Counted from the first letter of the stretch, positions 25,438 through 35,609 are shown. The stretch is 64,000 bases of DNA from Peribacillus simplex (GCF_900156045.1 NZ_FTMX01000004.1:310001-374000); one strand, 5' to 3'. The notes: generated from the sequence alone by a model not told the origin. Program-made: numbers and translations.

Positions 25438-27030
25438 TTGAAAAGAAATGTATTCAATTATGTCGTTTTTCTTGTCCTCATGCTAACCATATTAATTATG
25501 GCTAAGCCAGATATTTCCTCAGCAGGGAAATTGAAGCCGCCCTCCGAAACTTTCAGCCCAGGGGATTGGTTTCTTGGAAGCACTCCCCCCAATCTTGATA
25601 AAGAGAAACCACCGATCGTGTTTGTTCAAGGGAGAAACAGCAGTTCGACCAGTTGGTACGGTGAAACGGAATATCATGGAATCAATGATATGTATACCAA
25701 AGCGTATGAAGCAGGCTACCAAACGGTTTTTGTTCAGCTTCATGATTCAGCTGGAAATGGATCTGTGAGCCAATATGACAATGGAAGGCTTTTAGCCCAA
25801 ATGCTTTCAGAAATCAGTAACCATTTCGGAGGCGCAAAAGTAAATATTATAGCTCACAGCAAAGGGGGGGCAGACACTCAAGCGGCTCTAGTACACTATG
25901 GAGCCCACCAATATGTTGGAAGGGTCATCACTTTAGCTTCCCCTCATCATGGTTCTTACCTTGCCGATTTGGCTTATAGCTGGTATGCGGGCTGGCTTGG
26001 TTCCCTATTAGGTCAAAAAGATGATGGAACTTATTCTTTACAAGTTGGTAAAATGGCGGAATTCCGTTCTGTCACGGATAACCATGTTAACTCTCGTAAA
26101 AACATGTATTTCACTGTGGCGGGTATGAACAGAGGCCCGGTTCTTTCTGCTTTATCAATGGGTGGACAATATTTATCTTCCTATGGCGAAAATGATGGTC
26201 TAGTAAATGTATGGAGTACAAAAATACCGTACGCAACACATTTATTTACGGATCCCAACTTTGACCACGACAATATTCGAATCGGTTCAGCTGTATTTTC
26301 AAGAATTGAACCCTATTTAAGGAGTACTTCCACAGCTGATATTCCAGGATTAAATGTCAGCTATAAAGAACGAGTTGAAGATGAGGTCATTACAACCGCA
26401 CTAGCTCAAACCGTTCTGGGTGATGTCCTGAAACAAAATGTTTGGACTGAACAAAGTTTTCATGTAAATGAAACAGCCCCGGGTAATATTACCATATATA
26501 CAGCCTCGGATGATGTCGAGGTTGAATTGATCTCTCCATCCAATAAAAAGTATTCACCTTCCTTAAAGGTTGATTCAGCCAAAAATGAAACTTCCTTTTT
26601 TAATGGTGCAACCATCCAATCATTCAATAGGAACAAGCTCGAAATCGGTGACTGGATAGTACGAATGAAGACTAAATCACCAAAAGACGCTTACCTGTTC
26701 ACAGCACAATTTAACGAAAAGAATCCCATTACATTAAGCATTGCCGGAAAAGTTAAGCAAAAAGATGCAAAATTTTCAATAAAGAATCCAATGAATGGTA
26801 AAAAAACGCCCATTAGCACAACATTTTTGGTTCATTTAGTAGATGAAACCGGTAATGAAATTAATGGGAAAAGCTCAATTAAGGTACTGGAGACCGAAAA
26901 ATTTACTGGTACCCTTCCAGAAGTACCTAAGTCAGGTGTTTATAATGTAACAATTGATGTCAAGGAAAAAAATGTGGATGGCACTGAAAGAACCCGGACG
27001 CTGATACGTTCGGTCTATATCGAGAAATAG
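25438..27030 (+). CDS. Secreted lipase/esterase, alpha/beta hydrolase fold
   Basis: TTG at 25438 follows GGAGGAG and gives 530 residues. Residues 1-29 form a signal peptide (KR near the start, a long hydrophobic core, SSAG end). The catalytic domain has the nucleophile elbow IIAHSKGGAD with Ser141, an aspartate in YGENDGLVNVW and a histidine in DPNFDHDNIR, the pattern of triacylglycerol lipases. The last 200 residues form a beta-rich domain of unknown role, perhaps for surface or substrate binding. It stands alone. A terminator-like stem after the gene overlaps the left end of a MITE. Confidence 0.85.
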   Translation: MKRNVFNYVVFLVLMLTILIMAKPDISSAGKLKPPSETFSPGDWFLGSTPPNLDKEKPPIVFVQGRNSSSTSWYGETEYHGINDMYTKAYEAGYQTVFVQLHDSAGNGSVSQYDNGRLLAQMLSEISNHFGGAKVNIIAHSKGGADTQAALVHYGAHQYVGRVITLASPHHGSYLADLAYSWYAGWLGSLLGQKDDGTYSLQVGKMAEFRSVTDNHVNSRKNMYFTVAGMNRGPVLSALSMGGQYLSSYGENDGLVNVWSTKIPYATHLFTDPNFDHDNIRIGSAVFSRIEPYLRSTSTADIPGLNVSYKERVEDEVITTALAQTVLGDVLKQNVWTEQSFHVNETAPGNITIYTASDDVEVELISPSNKKYSPSLKVDSAKNETSFFNGATIQSFNRNKLEIGDWIVRMKTKSPKDAYLFTAQFNEKNPITLSIAGKVKQKDAKFSIKNPMNGKKTPISTTFLVHLVDETGNEINGKSSIKVLETEKFTGTLPEVPKSGVYNVTIDVKEKNVDGTERTRTLIRSVYIEK

Positions 27031-27082
27031 TGAAATGCCTTCTCTTATTGAGCAGGTATCAAATTCAAAGAAAAGTCAGTTT

Positions 27083-27112
27083 GCCTATAGTTTTTTCTGT
27101 AGGCTCTTTTCA
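27083..27112 (+). terminator. Terminator after the lipase, interrupted by a MITE end
   Basis: GCCTATAG pairs with CTGTAGGC around TTTTTT, then TCTTTT. The right arm is formed partly by the first bases of the MITE starting at 27102. Confidence 0.55.
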
Positions 27113-27320
27113 TAAAGATTGTTGTTTTTAAAACGAAACGATTAAAGGTTGATTGGAGCGGAAGTGCGAGACTCCTGCGGGAGCAGCGGGACAGGTGAGA
27201 CCTCACAGGCGTTCACGCCGAGGAGGCTCACCGCCCGCCCCGTGGAAAGCGAGCATCTGGAGGGGAAATCAACCACACCGCATTATTTGGTAAATAGCAA
27301 CAAAGTATGCGAAAACAGCC
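27102..27320 (+). mobile_element. MITE copy 1 (219 bp), IS1595-type ends
   Basis: The copy runs from GGCTCTTTTCATAAAGATTG to the complement of GGCTGTTTTCGCATACTTTG. Its core is GC-rich, with GGTGAG/CTCACC arms around a GGCGTTCACGCC hairpin. The flanks TTTCTGTA (left) and TTTCTAAC (right) share only the first five of eight bases, as expected for an old target duplication. Compared with copy 2 it has 12 more bases near the CTCCTGCGGG block. No protein is coded; an open frame across it is accidental. Confidence 0.85.
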
Positions 27321-27746
27321 TTTCTAACAAAGCATTCAGTTTGAAAAATCGCCTCCATTTTCACTGACTTTCTGCCAAGCCTCATCAAAGCATGCATCTA
27401 ATGGATCTCGGTTAGTCAGTCTTTCGGCAAGAGCGTCGTAAATCTCTTAAATCAGGTGAGGGTTTCATCCATATAAACAAATAAAAAAATGAAGCATAAC
27501 CTAGTTTTCTTTTTAAAATCATGGTTCGGGATAAGGGCATTCCGAACCTCCTTTTTCACCAAATTGATACCTCATCTTTTGAAAAGGAATTTTGTGGGTA
27601 ATGTTTAATGTTATGGTTAACATGGTAGTTGGTGATTTAGACAAAGGAAACATTCAGGTAGTAATTGTTAATATAGATATTAATTTAACTGATGTTCCAT
27701 GGGGATAGAAGCAAGCTGGGTCCTGGCAATACAAGAGACAAGGGGT
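27321..27746. other. Intergenic stretch, no gene recognised
   Basis: Sequence between the MITE and the holin-like gene. No supported frame or hairpin was seen. Confidence 0.5.
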
Positions 27747-28034
27747 TTATTCTGTTTTTTGATAAGTTTCTCTATAAGACAAAATACCCGTTTTAAGTGC
27801 AGCATAATTGCCAATGCTTGCATATCCATAAAACCAGCCCATGAAAATCCCTGCAACCAAATGATGACGATGACTGATGAAAATGGAAATGAATAAGCCA
27901 AGACCCAAAGCGATCAAAGGGATGAATTTTGGATGAATATGAAACATGATCTTAATAAGTTGAGTAAGAATCATGATGATAGGAATGGCTATTACTGCAT
28001 CCCAAAAGTTTGTATGGATGGTTGGGAAGTCCAT
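27747..28034 (-). CDS. Small holin-like membrane protein
   Basis: This 95-residue protein has three hydrophobic segments: VIAIPIIMILTQLIK (about residues 14-28), FIPLIALGLGLFISIFI (about 37-53) and a glycine-rich GIFMGWFYGYASIG stretch. Size, the short hydrophilic ends and the order resemble A118-type phage holins. AAGGTGGTG precedes the ATG. The nearest lysin is the broken glucosaminidase that begins about 370 bases further right on the other strand. I call it holin-like on topology alone; a plain small membrane protein is also possible. Confidence 0.5.
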   Translation of the reverse strand: MDFPTIHTNFWDAVIAIPIIMILTQLIKIMFHIHPKFIPLIALGLGLFISIFISHRHHLVAGIFMGWFYGYASIGNYAALKTGILSYRETYQKTE

Positions 28035-28177
28035 GATTTCACCACCTTAAATTGAAGTTTTCAAAATTAATTTTCACTTTTTATCAAGGCTTTATACAAT
28101 AATAAATAAATTCATATTTAAAACTAATAAATAAAAGGCCATGCAACCAGGTTTTGAAGATTTTCAAAGTTCGGTTT

Positions 28178-28221
28178 AAAAAGCCGTCAATCCATATAAT
28201 TATATGGTTTGACGGCTTTTT
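28178..28221. terminator. Long near-perfect hairpin, bidirectional terminator type
   Basis: AAAAAGCCGTCAA and TTGACGGCTTTTT enclose an inner CCATATAA/TTATATGG stem, giving about 21 pairs with one mismatch. It lies between the holin-like gene and the glucosaminidase. Confidence 0.7.
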
Positions 28222-28400
28222 CCGGTTGGGGGAGGGAATGGTTTAATAAAACTCGGAAGGTTATCTATTGCAAAAATAATAAACGAAATAACGGAATCAT
28301 TTTTGTTGGACAAGCTGTAACTTTTTTCATGGTTAAGAATACGATATGAATGAAGATAAACAGTAAAAAATAAGATAATACCTACTAATGGGAGGTTCTA

Positions 28401-29001
28401 ATGAGCAAGGAAACATTGCTCCTTATGCCCAGAAAATCCAAAAGGAATTTAATATTTTACCTTCGGTTGTCATTGCACAAGCTTGCTTGGAGAGTGGATA
28501 TGGGACAAGCCTATTAGCAAGTCAAGGAAAAAATATATTCGGTACAGAAGGTGACTTTAAGGGCGAGTCTGTCATTATCCAAACAATGGAATACGTTAAC
28601 GGTGTGCCCGTTCAAGTATGGAACAAATTCAGAAAATACCCATCTTGGGAAGAAAGTCTTCGAGATCTTGCCAATCTATACGCAAAGGGGACTTCATGGA
28701 ATAGAAGTCTATATACAGCTGTCATTGGAGAAAAAGATTATAAAAAAGCACTTAAAGCAATATTCGATACGGGGTATGCCTCGGATCCGAAATATACCGA
28801 AAAACGGGTGAACCTTATCGAAGCAAGCGCTTTAACTAAATATGATGCAAGCAACGAGGAGGTTTATCATATTGTCAAAAAAGGGGACTCCGTCTCTGTG
28901 AGTGCAAAAGCATATGGTTCAGCACAGTGCAGATTCAACAGTGGAATGGCTTGGTCGATCCTAACCTTATTAAAGTGAACCAAAGATTAAGAGTGAAATG
29001 A
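28401..29001 (+). pseudogene. Glucosaminidase (FlgJ-like) with LysM, two frameshifts
   Basis: The core frame encodes IAPYAQKIQKEFNILPSVVI, then ACLESGYGTSLLASQGKNIFG and the later YPSWEESLRDLANLY, a standard N-acetylglucosaminidase domain. Two lesions are seen. GGGAGG and ATG 28401 are perfectly spaced, but this ATG is out of frame with the domain; one missing A in the GAAAC run near 28411 would restore it. At about 28923 the LysM leaves frame, and the other frame continues with VQIQQWNGLVDPNLIKVNQRLRVK (in pieces: VQIQQWNGL, VNQRLRVK) to TGA at 29001. The intact domain alone is open at 28388-28978. Confidence 0.75.
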
Positions 29002-29010
29002 ATTTTAACT

Positions 29011-29040
29011 GGGAGCGGTATTTTAACGCTCTCATTTTTT
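29011..29040 (+). terminator. Terminator after the glucosaminidase
   Basis: GGGAGCG pairs with CGCTCTC (one G-T pair) around TATTTTAA and is followed by ATTTTTT. Confidence 0.75.
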
Positions 29041-29204
29041 ATTTGAATGAGCTTTTCCAAAGTATTTATATTAAGAGGGATAATGACCATTAGGTCCGAG
29101 ATAAAAGATGTAATATTCCCATGAAAATAAATTCTATTAAAAAAATACCAAAATCTACTCTACCATATGCATATTGAGAGAATTAGGGACATAAATTAAA
29201 CAAA

Positions 29205-29230
29205 CAAAAAAAGCGCGGTTAGCGCTTTTA
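29205..29230 (-). terminator. Terminator of lexA
   Basis: AAAAGCGC and GCGCTTTTTT flank a 5-base loop on the minus strand; the stem begins within the lexA stop region. Confidence 0.75.
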
Positions 29231-29851
29231 GTGTATTTGTCTATATAAGCCTATTACTTTTCCAAGTATCGAAACATCTCGTAAAATAATCGGTTCCATA
29301 TTTGAGTTCTCAGGCTGAAGCCTTATGTAATCCGGTTCCTTAAAGAATCGTTTTACAGTGGCTTCATCATCTTCCGTCATGGCCACGACGATATCTCCAT
29401 TATTGGCATTGCTTTGTTGTTTAACGATGACATAGTCTCCATCATGAATTCCAGCTTCGATCATACTCTCACCCATGATTTCCAGCATGAATACATGGTC
29501 ATCATGCGGAACCATGCTTTCGGGAAGCGGAAAGTATTCTTCTATGTTCTCGATGGCCGTTATGGGCATGCCCGCTGTTACTTTTCCAAGTAACGGCACG
29601 TTCACGACATTGGCTTTGGGAATATTGCTCGCTTCCTCCGAATTCATTATTTCAATGGCCCTTGGCTTGGTTGGGTCACGTCTAATCAGGCCTTTACTTT
29701 CCAGGCGGGATAAATGTCCGTGAACTGTTGAACTTGATGCAAGTCCCACTGCTTCACCAATCTCCCGTACGGAAGGTGGGTACCCTTTTTGGCGAACCTC
29801 TTCTTTAATGAAATCAAGAATATCTTGCTGCCGTTTTGATAGTTTAGTCAT
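29228..29851 (-). CDS. lexA: SOS regulator LexA
   Basis: This 207-residue repressor has the N-terminal winged helix with [20 protein letters not shown] near residues 24-43. The self-cleavage Ala-Gly bond lies in VTAGMP near residue 92, with the S24 serine in [11 protein letters not shown] and the lysine in DEATVKRF. Activated RecA triggers its cleavage after DNA damage. It is divergent from yneA, and three LexA-type boxes lie in the shared region, so it controls both itself and yneA. Order and length match Bacillus. Confidence 0.96.
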   Translation of the reverse strand: MTKLSKRQQDILDFIKEEVRQKGYPPSVREIGEAVGLASSSTVHGHLSRLESKGLIRRDPTKPRAIEIMNSEEASNIPKANVVNVPLLGKVTAGMPITAIENIEEYFPLPESMVPHDDHVFMLEIMGESMIEAGIHDGDYVIVKQQSNANNGDIVVAMTEDDEATVKRFFKEPDYIRLQPENSNMEPIILRDVSILGKVIGLYRQIH

Positions 29852-29909
29852 TTGTGCACCTCTTCCCCAATGTTCTTTGCTATATTATAGCATGGCCCCC
29901 AACTCTATA

Positions 29910-29990
29910 CAAACATAAGTTCGAATTTTGTTGTTGACTGAAACAAACGTTCGTATTATAATTTGACCATAACATACGAACGAACATTCG
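29910..29990. promoter_or_regulatory. lexA-yneA divergent region with three SOS boxes and the yneA promoter
   Basis: Three sequences resemble the Gram-positive SOS box CGAACRNRYGTTCG: CAAACATAAGTTCG (29910-29923), GAAACAAACGTTCG (29940-29953) and CGAACGAACATTCG (29977-29990). The yneA promoter is TTGACT (29934-29939), 17 bases, TATAAT (29957-29962). The second box covers the promoter spacer. Confidence 0.87.
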
Positions 29991-30006
29991 CTTTGGAGGG
30001 ATATTT

Positions 30007-30318
30007 ATGAAAAAATTATACAAAAATTATATTTATACGATTCTATTAGCGGGATCAGTATTCATCTTTTCAATTTTATTCTCTTGTACATTGAACAATG
30101 ATCAAAAAAATGATTTCCTTTCTATAGAAGTAAGTGAAGGTGACACCCTATGGGGAATTGCCGAAGAATATGAAGAAGCAAATTTGACAAAAAAAGAATT
30201 CATTGGTTGGATAGAAGAGCATAATGGAGTAAGGGCGGATTCGATTAAACCTGGTCAAGTCATCGTCATACCGGTTAAAGGGGAAGAACTTGTCCAGAAT
30301 TTGGCCAGTGAGCAGTAA
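30007..30318 (+). CDS. yneA: Cell division suppressor YneA
   Basis: This 103-residue membrane protein has an N-terminal transmembrane helix (YIYTILLAGSVFIFSILFS) and an extracellular LysM (VSEGDTLWGIAEEYEEANLT). YneA delays septation during the SOS response. It starts behind TTTGGAGGG, directly downstream of SOS boxes, divergent from lexA and followed by the resolvase-type yneB and ynzC. The position and size match the Bacillus locus. Confidence 0.93.
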   Translation: MKKLYKNYIYTILLAGSVFIFSILFSCTLNNDQKNDFLSIEVSEGDTLWGIAEEYEEANLTKKEFIGWIEEHNGVRADSIKPGQVIVIPVKGEELVQNLASEQ

Positions 30319-30331
30319 GCAGTGAAGGTAG

Positions 30332-30994
<663 letters not shown>

Positions 30995-31059
30995 AACTTG
31001 TAATTTCGCTATTTTTTTAATACCATGACAATATCCGCAGATTAAGAAGGAGCGAAATT

Positions 31060-31293
31060 ATGTTATCAAAAGAAAAATTAGCCCGTATTAATGAACTTTC
31101 TAAAAAGGCAAAGGCTGAAGGTTTGACGGAAGTTGAGGCGAAAGAGCAAACCCAATTGAGAAGTGAGTATTTGGAAACATTCAGAAAGTCCATGACCAAT
31201 ACGTTGGAGCATGTGAAAGTCGTGGATCCAGAAGGTAATGACGTCACTCCTCAAAAGATAAAAAATATAAAAGAGAAAAGAAACTTACATTAA
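31060..31293 (+). CDS. ynzC: DUF896 protein YnzC
   Basis: This 77-residue protein starts MLSKEKLARINELSKKAKAEG and continues TEVEAKEQTQLRSEYL, the helical hairpin of the DUF896 family. AAGGAGCG precedes the ATG. It is the third gene of the yneA operon in Bacillus. The function is unknown. A partial hairpin lies 90 bases downstream (31384-31407) without a clean T-run. Confidence 0.92.
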   Translation: MLSKEKLARINELSKKAKAEGLTEVEAKEQTQLRSEYLETFRKSMTNTLEHVKVVDPEGNDVTPQKIKNIKEKRNLH

Positions 31294-31528
31294 TAATGCT
31301 TGGATTCTTATGATGGAACATTCCATTTGAGGATTCTATTAGCATTTAGGAGTAAAAAGAGAGTGCATTCATGTATGTATTCTCCTATTTAGTTTAATCT
31401 AAATAGGGGACTTCTCTTATTTCTGGAAAATTGCAATATTGATGCAGTAAATAGTGATTTTAGTTGTGATATTAGGCTTGTCACTATAATATAAAGAGGT
31501 ACATTACAGGAAGGGATGTTTTTACGAT

Positions 31529-33532
31529 ATGTTAGATAAATTAGATGCACTTTCTATTAATACGATTCGTACACTATCGATTGATGCAATTGAAAAGGCT
31601 AATTCTGGCCATCCAGGTATGCCGATGGGTGCAGCGCCGATGGCGTATAAACTATGGACCGAATATATGAACCATAACCCGAAAAATCCAGATTGGTTTA
31701 ATAGAGACCGCTTTGTTCTTTCAGCTGGTCATGGGTCTATGCTGTTATACAGCCTTCTTCATTTATCAGGCTATGGCTTATCTATCGATGATTTGAAAAG
31801 CTTCCGCCAATGGGGCAGTAAAACTCCAGGACATCCTGAATTCGGTCATACGGCTGGTGTAGATGCTACTACTGGGCCGCTTGGACAAGGGATCGCAATG
31901 GCAGTCGGAATGGCAATGGCAGAACGCCACTTGGCAGAAAGCTATAACCGCGATTCTTATAATGTTGTCGATCATTATACATATAGCATTTGTGGAGATG
32001 GGGATTTAATGGAGGGTGTTTCTGCAGAAGCCGCTTCATTAGCTGGACATCTACAACTAGGAAGACTTGTTGTTTTATATGATTCTAATGATATTTCCCT
32101 TGATGGAGACTTAAGTCAATCATTTAGTGAAAGCGTGGCAGACCGGTTCAAATCTTATGGATGGCAATATATCCGCGTTGAGGATGGGAACGATCTTCAG
32201 GAAATTGCTAAAGCGATTGAAGAAGCGAAAACCGACGATGCACGCCCAACATTAATCGAAGTGAAGACGGTTATTGGTTACGGTTCACCAAACCGTTCAG
32301 GTAAATCCGCTGTTCACGGCGCTCCTCTTGGTGCAGATGAGCTGAAATTGACAAAAGAAGCATATAAATGGACATTCGAAGAGGACTTCCATGTTCCGGA
32401 AGAAGTGTATTCACATTTCAATGAAGCTGTTGTTGATGCAGGCGCTCAAAAAGAAGAAGCTTGGAATGAATTGTTTAAAAATTACAAAGAAGCACATCCT
32501 GAGTTAGCAGAGCAATTGGAGCTTGCCATCAAAGGTGAGCTGCCTGCTGAATGGGATCAGGAAATTCCAGTCTATGAAGAAGGTAAGACATTGGCTTCCC
32601 GTGCTTCAAGTGGGGAAGTACTAAATGCGATTGCCAAAAAGGTCCCTAGCTTCATCGGGGGTTCTGCGGATTTAGCCGGATCTAATAATACCGCCATCAA
32701 AGGTGAGACAGATCTATTACCTGGTAATTACAGTGGCCGTAATATATGGTTCGGTGTACGTGAATTCGCTATGGGTGCGGCTTTAAATGGAATGGCACTT
32801 CATGGTGGATTAAAAGTATACGGAGGAACATTCTTTGTATTCTCTGATTATCTACGTCCTGCGATAAGAATGGCAGCACTAATGGGACTGCCTGTAAACT
32901 ATGTCTTCACTCATGACAGCATTGCTGTAGGGGAAGACGGACCGACTCATGAGCCAATCGAACAATTAGCATCATTGCGCGCAATGCCTAACCTAGGGGT
33001 AATTCGTCCAGCTGATGGCAATGAAACGGCAGCAGCCTGGAAAGTGGCAATGGAGTCTACAAATAAACCAACTGCACTTGTACTGACTCGTCAAGGATTG
33101 CCAACAATAAAAGACACTTCCGAAACTGCGTATGAAGGTGTTTCAAAAGGTGCTTACATCATCTCTGCTTCTAAGAAAGAAGTAGCCGATGCATTACTTC
33201 TTGCGACAGGATCCGAAGTGAACTTGGCTGTGGAAGCACAGAAAGCTTTAGCGAACGAAGGAATTGATGTTTCGGTAATCAGCATGCCATCATGGGATCG
33301 TTTTGAAACTCAATCTAAAGAATATAGACAAAGCGTAATCAATCCGGCAGTGAAAAAACGTCTAGCTATCGAAGTGGCTTCACCATTTGGCTGGGATCGT
33401 TATGCAGGTGATGAGGGTGAAATATTGGCCATCAATCATTTTGGAGCTTCTGCACCAGGCGGTAAAATCATGGAGGAATTCGGTTTCACTGTAGAAAATG
33501 TAGTTGCTCGAGTTAAGGAAATGCTTAAATAA
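31529..33532 (+). CDS. tkt: Transketolase
   Basis: This 667-residue enzyme transfers two-carbon units between sugar phosphates in the pentose phosphate pathway using thiamine diphosphate. Key parts are visible: [13 protein letters not shown], the [13 protein letters not shown] region, the cofactor segment [14 protein letters not shown], and the later [20 protein letters not shown] and MPSWDRFE. Length equals that of Bacillus Tkt. It follows ynzC as in Bacillus, with a weak promoter-like region upstream, and a clean terminator ends it. Confidence 0.96.
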   Translation: MLDKLDALSINTIRTLSIDAIEKANSGHPGMPMGAAPMAYKLWTEYMNHNPKNPDWFNRDRFVLSAGHGSMLLYSLLHLSGYGLSIDDLKSFRQWGSKTPGHPEFGHTAGVDATTGPLGQGIAMAVGMAMAERHLAESYNRDSYNVVDHYTYSICGDGDLMEGVSAEAASLAGHLQLGRLVVLYDSNDISLDGDLSQSFSESVADRFKSYGWQYIRVEDGNDLQEIAKAIEEAKTDDARPTLIEVKTVIGYGSPNRSGKSAVHGAPLGADELKLTKEAYKWTFEEDFHVPEEVYSHFNEAVVDAGAQKEEAWNELFKNYKEAHPELAEQLELAIKGELPAEWDQEIPVYEEGKTLASRASSGEVLNAIAKKVPSFIGGSADLAGSNNTAIKGETDLLPGNYSGRNIWFGVREFAMGAALNGMALHGGLKVYGGTFFVFSDYLRPAIRMAALMGLPVNYVFTHDSIAVGEDGPTHEPIEQLASLRAMPNLGVIRPADGNETAAAWKVAMESTNKPTALVLTRQGLPTIKDTSETAYEGVSKGAYIISASKKEVADALLLATGSEVNLAVEAQKALANEGIDVSVISMPSWDRFETQSKEYRQSVINPAVKKRLAIEVASPFGWDRYAGDEGEILAINHFGASAPGGKIMEEFGFTVENVVARVKEMLK

Positions 33533-33542
33533 TAGTAATGGG

Positions 33543-33578
33543 GAACTGACACCAACTGGATTGGTGTCAGTTTTTTTA
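33543..33578 (+). terminator. Terminator of tkt
   Basis: CTGACACCAA pairs with TTGGTGTCAG around CTGGA-type loop bases and runs into seven T residues. Confidence 0.85.
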
Positions 33579-33829
33579 CCAAAAACAATCTTATTTTATA
33601 TTGAATGTATTCCTATTCGAAAGGAAATCTTCTATTCGACAAAAAAAGAAGAAAATTTCTCCAGCAAACAACATATCTTTTTAGTTTGTCAATATATAAT
33701 GAGAATAAATAAATTTCGTTTAAATGTGTCAGTTAAAGGGGAAAGTCATCAATAGTGGAAAATAGTGGAGAGGGTCCTGGTGGTTAGATGTTTTGTGACC
33801 AAAATAGGAGAGCTAGGAGGCATTGGCTG

Positions 33830-34270
33830 ATGAGAACCTATCAAATTTATTTAATCGAAGATGAATTTGCCCATCATTATTATGGAAGAGAAAAGCTATT
33901 TTTCAATTTGTTTTTGGAGTATATTCAAGCAAGGGGCAGACTGAAGAGTATTTTGCAAAAACAAATCGAATACGTCACCAAAACAGTCCCGATTAATCAG
34001 TTGCAGGTAGCTATTGAACAACGTTTGCAAAAAAAGATGAATTATTGGACTCAAAATGGAAAATACTATTTAGAAAAAACAAACGGAACAAGTAAAGCCG
34101 TGTTAATCATTCAAAATGAGTCCATTACGCTTAAAGCTGAAGGAGATTATGAAGCGGAGACCGCTTTCTTTGAAAGTATTCGAAAATATGAAGCGAGTTT
34201 CCTGGCCATTGATTTTGAACATGAAAAATACGGTTGGTTAAAACCGATAAAAGAAAGAAAATTTGTCTAA
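33830..34270 (+). CDS. sirA: Sporulation inhibitor of replication SirA
   Basis: The frame is open from 33788, but ATG at 33830 follows AGGAGG by 9 bases and starts MRTYQIYLIEDEFAHHYYGRE, the standard SirA N-terminus (146 residues). SirA binds DnaA domain I and blocks new rounds of replication as sporulation starts. Its position between tkt and yneF matches Bacillus, where it is called yneE. This supports a sporulating host. Confidence 0.92.
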   Translation: MRTYQIYLIEDEFAHHYYGREKLFFNLFLEYIQARGRLKSILQKQIEYVTKTVPINQLQVAIEQRLQKKMNYWTQNGKYYLEKTNGTSKAVLIIQNESITLKAEGDYEAETAFFESIRKYEASFLAIDFEHEKYGWLKPIKERKFV

Positions 34271-34354
34271 ATGGGGGACTTTTCGGTAGCGGGTATTGTA
34301 TAATAACCTTTGGTCTAGTACACTGATGTTAGACAACATGAAGGAGGAAATAGT

Positions 34355-34570
34355 ATGTGGGTTTACATTCTAGTTGGCGTACTGGCATTGATTGCTGGAG
34401 TAGTGCTGGGATTTTTCATCGCTCGTAAATACATGATGGATTACTTAAAGAAAAATCCGCCAATTAACGAACAGATGTTGAAAATGATGATGATGCAAAT
34501 GGGTATGAAACCATCCCAAAAGAAAATTAATCAAATGTTGAGCGCCATGAATAAACAACAAACAAAATAA
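34355..34570 (+). CDS. yneF: YneF family protein
   Basis: This 71-residue protein has one N-terminal transmembrane helix ([21 protein letters not shown]) then a charged tail with [23 protein letters not shown], read in parts as the family hallmark. AAGGAGG precedes the ATG. It follows sirA, as in Bacillus. The function is unknown. In the usual order ccdA is close by; here about 8 kb of accessory DNA intervenes. Confidence 0.92.
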   Translation: MWVYILVGVLALIAGVVLGFFIARKYMMDYLKKNPPINEQMLKMMMMQMGMKPSQKKINQMLSAMNKQQTK

Positions 34571-34716
34571 GATAGCATGAAACCTTGATATATCAATGTT
34601 CTTGGAAGATTGGATGCAAAATTTTATATAATATCGAAATGGTTGATTCTTTTAGATTGAATTCTTCCACCGATTTTATATAAAATTTTGGTTTATCTTT
34701 CATTTTTGTTTCTTAA

Positions 34717-34762
34717 GCCACTTTTTCTGAATGAATGATTCAGTAATGGTGGTTTTTGTTTT
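34717..34762 (+). terminator. Terminator after yneF
   Basis: CCAC and CTGAAT pair with ATTCAG and GTGG around GAATG, with an internal bulge, followed by TTTTTGTTTT. Confidence 0.6.
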
Positions 34763-34894
34763 GGAATTGTAAGGTAAGTCCTCGTTCTATGGAAGGGCTT
34801 TCTTATTTTGAAAAATAAACAATCAAACTTAAAAAAATACTTGTCCACACCTTCTATCAAAAGATGCATATAAAGTATTAAGGAGGGTGTTAGA

Positions 34895-35047
34895 ATGATA
34901 AATGATTTTGTGAAAAAATGCTTTGAGGATACTTGTAAATTGTGGTTTCCTATATGTGAACATAAATTTGAACACAAAAGTAAATTTAAAGACAACAAAT
35001 GGGAATCTAAATTCAAATGGAAATCTAAATGTAAATGTAAAAAATAA
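34895..35047 (+). CDS. Hypothetical 50-residue Cys/Lys-rich protein
   Basis: ATG at 34895 follows AAGGAGGG with ideal spacing and opens a 50-codon frame. The product begins MINDFVKKCFEDTCKLWFPI and ends in a lysine-rich tail with KWKSKCKCKK, holding five cysteines (two near the start, one mid-protein, two at the end) and aromatic residues between. I do not recognise it. Overlapping frames on the other strand reach 107 codons but have no ribosome site. It may bind metal or nucleic acid, or be cross-linked in the spore coat; this is speculation. Confidence 0.55.
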   Translation: MINDFVKKCFEDTCKLWFPICEHKFEHKSKFKDNKWESKFKWKSKCKCKK

Positions 35048-35570
35048 TCTCTTTTCTATTAATCCTTTATTTAAGCACTAACCAATAAAGAGTTAGTTAA
35101 TATATAAAATTGATTAGAGGTAAACAACAAAGTAATAGGTGTTTTGGAATGAACTTTATAAATAGAAAAGCAATTAACCTGAATTTGGTCGGGTGCTTAT
35201 TTTTTATATAGGATTTTTTACACCGACAGCCCCCATTGGCTTGTGGCAAATAACATAATCCGTTGGTTTATTTGGAAACTTTGATGAATCAAGCTCAAAA
35301 CGCTGAAGTTGTAACTTTTACGATCATATCATCTGAAATGTTGGTATAAGGTTATTTAACTTCTTTTGGGTTAAATGGTTTCAAAAGGTTATTATCATCC
35401 TCAGGATAAAAGTGAGCAATATAGGTTAATCTAATATCGGCATATACAGCATGGAATTTTTCTCAAACAATGAGATATCCCTCTAAAAATCATTCCTTCT
35501 ATCCTGTGTGTAGGGGGATTTCATTACAATAATAAATTAATCAACACAGTTATGGAAGCTGTTGAGTTTT
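35048..35570. other. Intergenic stretch before the Rrf2 gene
   Basis: AAGCA and TGCTT with an inner CC/GG pair and a TTTTTT tail (35169-35208) form a weak terminator candidate. No gene is recognised. Confidence 0.4.
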
Positions 35571-35574
35571 TGAC

Positions 35575-35609
35575 TTGACTTTATCAACTGTAAATATTAT
35601 TATTACAGT
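35575..35609 (+). promoter_or_regulatory. Promoter and autoregulatory operator of the Rrf2 gene
   Basis: TTGACT (35575-35580) and TATTAT (35598-35603) are 17 bases apart. ACTGTAA (35587-35593) and TTACAGT (35603-35609) are perfect inverted arms spanning the -10 box. A matching half site, TATTACAGT, lies at 36095-36103 in front of the next gene, over its own -10 (TTGCAC, 16 bases, TATTAC). Confidence 0.72.

Noticed and set aside
27149-27367. Open frame of 72 codons across MITE copy 1 (and a like frame at 38280-38498)
   Set aside because: The frame follows the GC-rich hairpin core, has no ribosome site, and is broken in copy 3. It is a by-product of the repeat.
33504-33755. 83-codon frame overlapping the tkt end
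   Set aside because: It spans the tkt terminator and has no ribosome site.
34693-35016. 107-codon minus-strand frame over the small Cys/Lys-rich gene
   Set aside because: The plus-strand frame has an ideal ribosome site; this one crosses a terminator and has none.
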